DNA of 64,000 nucleotides from the NCBI RefSeq assembly GCF_003628555.1, contig NZ_CP021731.1:186001-250000 (forward strand), in the 5' to 3' direction. The translations under genes and the position numbers were made by a program. The notes below the pieces were generated by a model. It saw only the letters and a list, made by a program, of their open reading frames with translations, searched no databases and was not told the DNA's origin. This DNA comes from Azoarcus sp. DN11. Lineage in GTDB: Bacteria > Pseudomonadota > Gammaproteobacteria > Burkholderiales > Rhodocyclaceae. Positions 62,408-64,000 of the stretch are shown here, one piece after another. Position 1 is the first letter of the stretch, and every line of letters begins with the position of its first letter.

Positions 62408-64000
62408 TGACGGATACCGTGCTCCGCCGAGTTGTCCCCCATGTCGCGATCGTGGTGCTGGCGTCATCGCTCGCCGGCTGTGCCAACGACGCCCTGCAGC
62501 GCGACGGCATGCGCCTGATCGACGAGGGACATTACGAGGAAGGACTGGCCAAGCTCGACGAGGCCGTGCGCGAACAGCCGCGCGACCCCTCCGCCAATGT
62601 GGCGCAGACGACGCAGCGCCAGCGCGTGATCACCGCGCTGCTGGCCAACGCCGAGCGCGCCCGTCGCATGCGCGACAACAACGCTGCGGCGCGCGACTAC
62701 GAGCGGGTGCTCGGCATCGAGCCGGCCAACGAGCGTGCGGCCGAGGCGCTGCATCAGCTCGAGCAGCTGCGCAACGCCGGCGAGAGCGTGCGTCAGGCCC
62801 AGGTCGCGCTGCGCCGCGGCGACCTCGACGGTGCCGACCGCCTGGTGCGCCAGGTGCTCGTGCTCGACCCGCGCCACGAGGGCGCGCTGGCGCTCAGGCG
62901 CGAGATCGAGGACATCCGCTCGCGCACCGTCCAGACCTATCCGCAGCTGCGCACGAAGATGGCTGCGCCCGTGACGCTGGAGTTCCGCGACGGCAACCTC
63001 AGGCAGATCTTCGAAGTGCTGTCGCGCACTGCCGGCATCAACTTCCTGTTCGACAAGGACGTGAAGCCCGACCTCAGGGCGACGCTGTTCGTGCGCCAGG
63101 TCCCGGTCGAGCAGGCGGTCGAGCTGCTGCTGCTGCAGAACCAGCTGCAGCAGAAAGTCATCAGCGACAACACGGTGATGATCTACCCCGACACGCCGCA
63201 GAAGCAGCGCGACTACCAGGACCTCACGATCCGCACCTTCCACCTCGCCAACACCGACGCCAAGACGGCGATGAACATGCTCAAGACCCTGCTCAAGAGC
63301 AAGGACGTGTTCATCGACGAGCGCCTCAACACGCTGACGATGCGCGACTCGGCCGACGCCGTGCGCCTCGCCGAGAAGCTGCTCTCCGCGCAGGGGCTGC
63401 CCGAGCCCGAGGTCGTGCTCGAGGTCCAGGTCATGGAAGTGTCGCGCCAGCGCATCCTCGACCTCGGCCTGCAGTGGCCCAGCACCTTCGGCCTGCTGCG
63501 TCCCGACCTCGGCGGCCCGCCGGGCGTGCTGACCGACTACAACCACGTCAACGGCAGCCGCATCACCGTCGGCCCGTCCCCCGAACTGCGCATCAATGCC
63601 AACGACAGCGACGTGAACACGCTCGCGAACCCGGTGATCCGCGTCAGCAACAAGGAAAAGGCGCGCATCCATATCGGCCAGCGCGTGCCGGTCGTCAGCG
63701 CGACCTCCACCCCCTCGACGCAGGGCCCGGTGATCACCGAGAGCATCCAGTACCTGGAGGTCGGCCTGAAGCTCGAGGTCGAGCCCACCGTGCATCTGGA
63801 CGACGAGGTGATGATCAAGATCGCGCTCGAAGTCAGCAAGGCCACCCAGCAGTCGCCGACCAAGAACGGCACCATCCCCGTGCAGGTCGATACGCGCAAT
63901 GCGGTGACCGTGCTGCGCCTGAAGGACGGCGAGACGCAGGTGCTCGCCGGCCTGGTGCGCAACGATCACGACGTCGCCGGCAACCGCATCCCGGGTCTCG
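62404..64000 (+). CDS. type II secretion secretin GspD-like (partial, cut by window end)
   Basis: 532 codons are in the window and the frame is still open at 64000. ATG 62404 overlaps the previous stop (ATGA). Residues 1-26 are a lipoprotein signal ending LAGC, so it may be a lipidated secretin. About 30-170 are TPR-like helices (GHYEEGLAKLDEAVREQP), then N-domains (VTLEFRDGNLRQIFEVLSRTAGINFLFD, FHLANTDAKTAMNMLKTLL), and the start of the secretin core (PEVVLEVQVMEVSRQRILDLGLQW; LANPVIRVSNKEKARIHIGQRVPVVSA). The TPR-containing N-terminus points to the MshL/PilQ-like atypical group rather than classic GspD. Confidence 0.88.
   Translation, partial: MMTDTVLRRVVPHVAIVVLASSLAGCANDALQRDGMRLIDEGHYEEGLAKLDEAVREQPRDPSANVAQTTQRQRVITALLANAERARRMRDNNAAARDYERVLGIEPANERAAEALHQLEQLRNAGESVRQAQVALRRGDLDGADRLVRQVLVLDPRHEGALALRREIEDIRSRTVQTYPQLRTKMAAPVTLEFRDGNLRQIFEVLSRTAGINFLFDKDVKPDLRATLFVRQVPVEQAVELLLLQNQLQQKVISDNTVMIYPDTPQKQRDYQDLTIRTFHLANTDAKTAMNMLKTLLKSKDVFIDERLNTLTMRDSADAVRLAEKLLSAQGLPEPEVVLEVQVMEVSRQRILDLGLQWPSTFGLLRPDLGGPPGVLTDYNHVNGSRITVGPSPELRINANDSDVNTLANPVIRVSNKEKARIHIGQRVPVVSATSTPSTQGPVITESIQYLEVGLKLEVEPTVHLDDEVMIKIALEVSKATQQSPTKNGTIPVQVDTRNAVTVLRLKDGETQVLAGLVRNDHDVAGNRIPGL

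Overview
The window is GC-rich DNA from a Gram-negative bacterium: it has outer-membrane porins, a secretin, RecBCD, many sigma-54-type signals and strong GC3 bias. Gene content (TrmA, PotFGHI-like transporter, NtrBC-type regulators, an atypical type II secretion system, multihaem cytochromes, chromate resistance) fits a betaproteobacterium of the Azoarcus/Thauera/Aromatoleum type. That placement is inferred from style and gene content, not from a marker gene. No rRNA, tRNA, CRISPR array or intact transposase was seen.

Layout. (1) 255-1725: trmA and a small membrane protein. (2) 1863-6944, leftward: a type VI secretion island with VgrG, a GH19-type wall-lytic effector and a secreted putative immunity protein. 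(3) 7215-13165: a PotFGHI-like polyamine/spermidine ABC importer operon followed by an exporter-type ABC half-transporter. (4) 13573-26054: an accessory block. It holds a His-tailed EamA transporter, chrB, chrA, a small exported protein, a stand-alone ChrB C-terminal domain, and then a module with an OmpR-type regulator, an eight-haem cytochrome c, a porin, a sensor kinase, an ABC-2 ATPase and permease, and a LamG-like exported protein. (5) 26362-28226, leftward: a glycine-zipper protein and a SdiA-regulated-type propeller protein. (6) 28447-37921: recC-recB-recD, overlapping. (7) 38224-41056: an NtrB/NtrC-like two-component pair ended by a good terminator. (8) 41151-64000: a large extracytoplasmic oxidation and export region. 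It has gspF and gspG (leftward), a lytic transglycosylase, a DUF2946-like protein, a His-rich outer-membrane protein, a giant multicopper oxidase (about 1,930 residues, interrupted at a G8 tract), a YVTN propeller protein, two SCO proteins, a cytochrome c fused to a periplasmic binding protein, a SurA-N-like chaperone, a response regulator, gspE, PilM/N/O/P-like genes and a secretin cut by the window end.

The most interesting system is region 7+8. Four sequences with GG-N10-GC spacing, three of them close to the sigma-54 consensus TGGCACG-N4-TTGC, stand before gspG (leftward), the transglycosylase, the multicopper oxidase and the gspE operon. A sigma-54 activator/kinase pair lies beside them. 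A GC-rich dyad built on CCGAAAG(C/T)GGG stands upstream of three of the promoter regions. I read this as one regulon that makes a giant, probably metal-oxidising multicopper oxidase, its copper-loading and electron-transfer partners, and an atypical type II machine to export it. The gene order resembles the Leptothrix mof (Mn oxidation) genes, and the pairing with an atypical T2SS recalls Geobacter OmpB/OxpG. The second system worth attention is the eight-haem cytochrome/porin/two-component/ABC module attached to the chromate genes.
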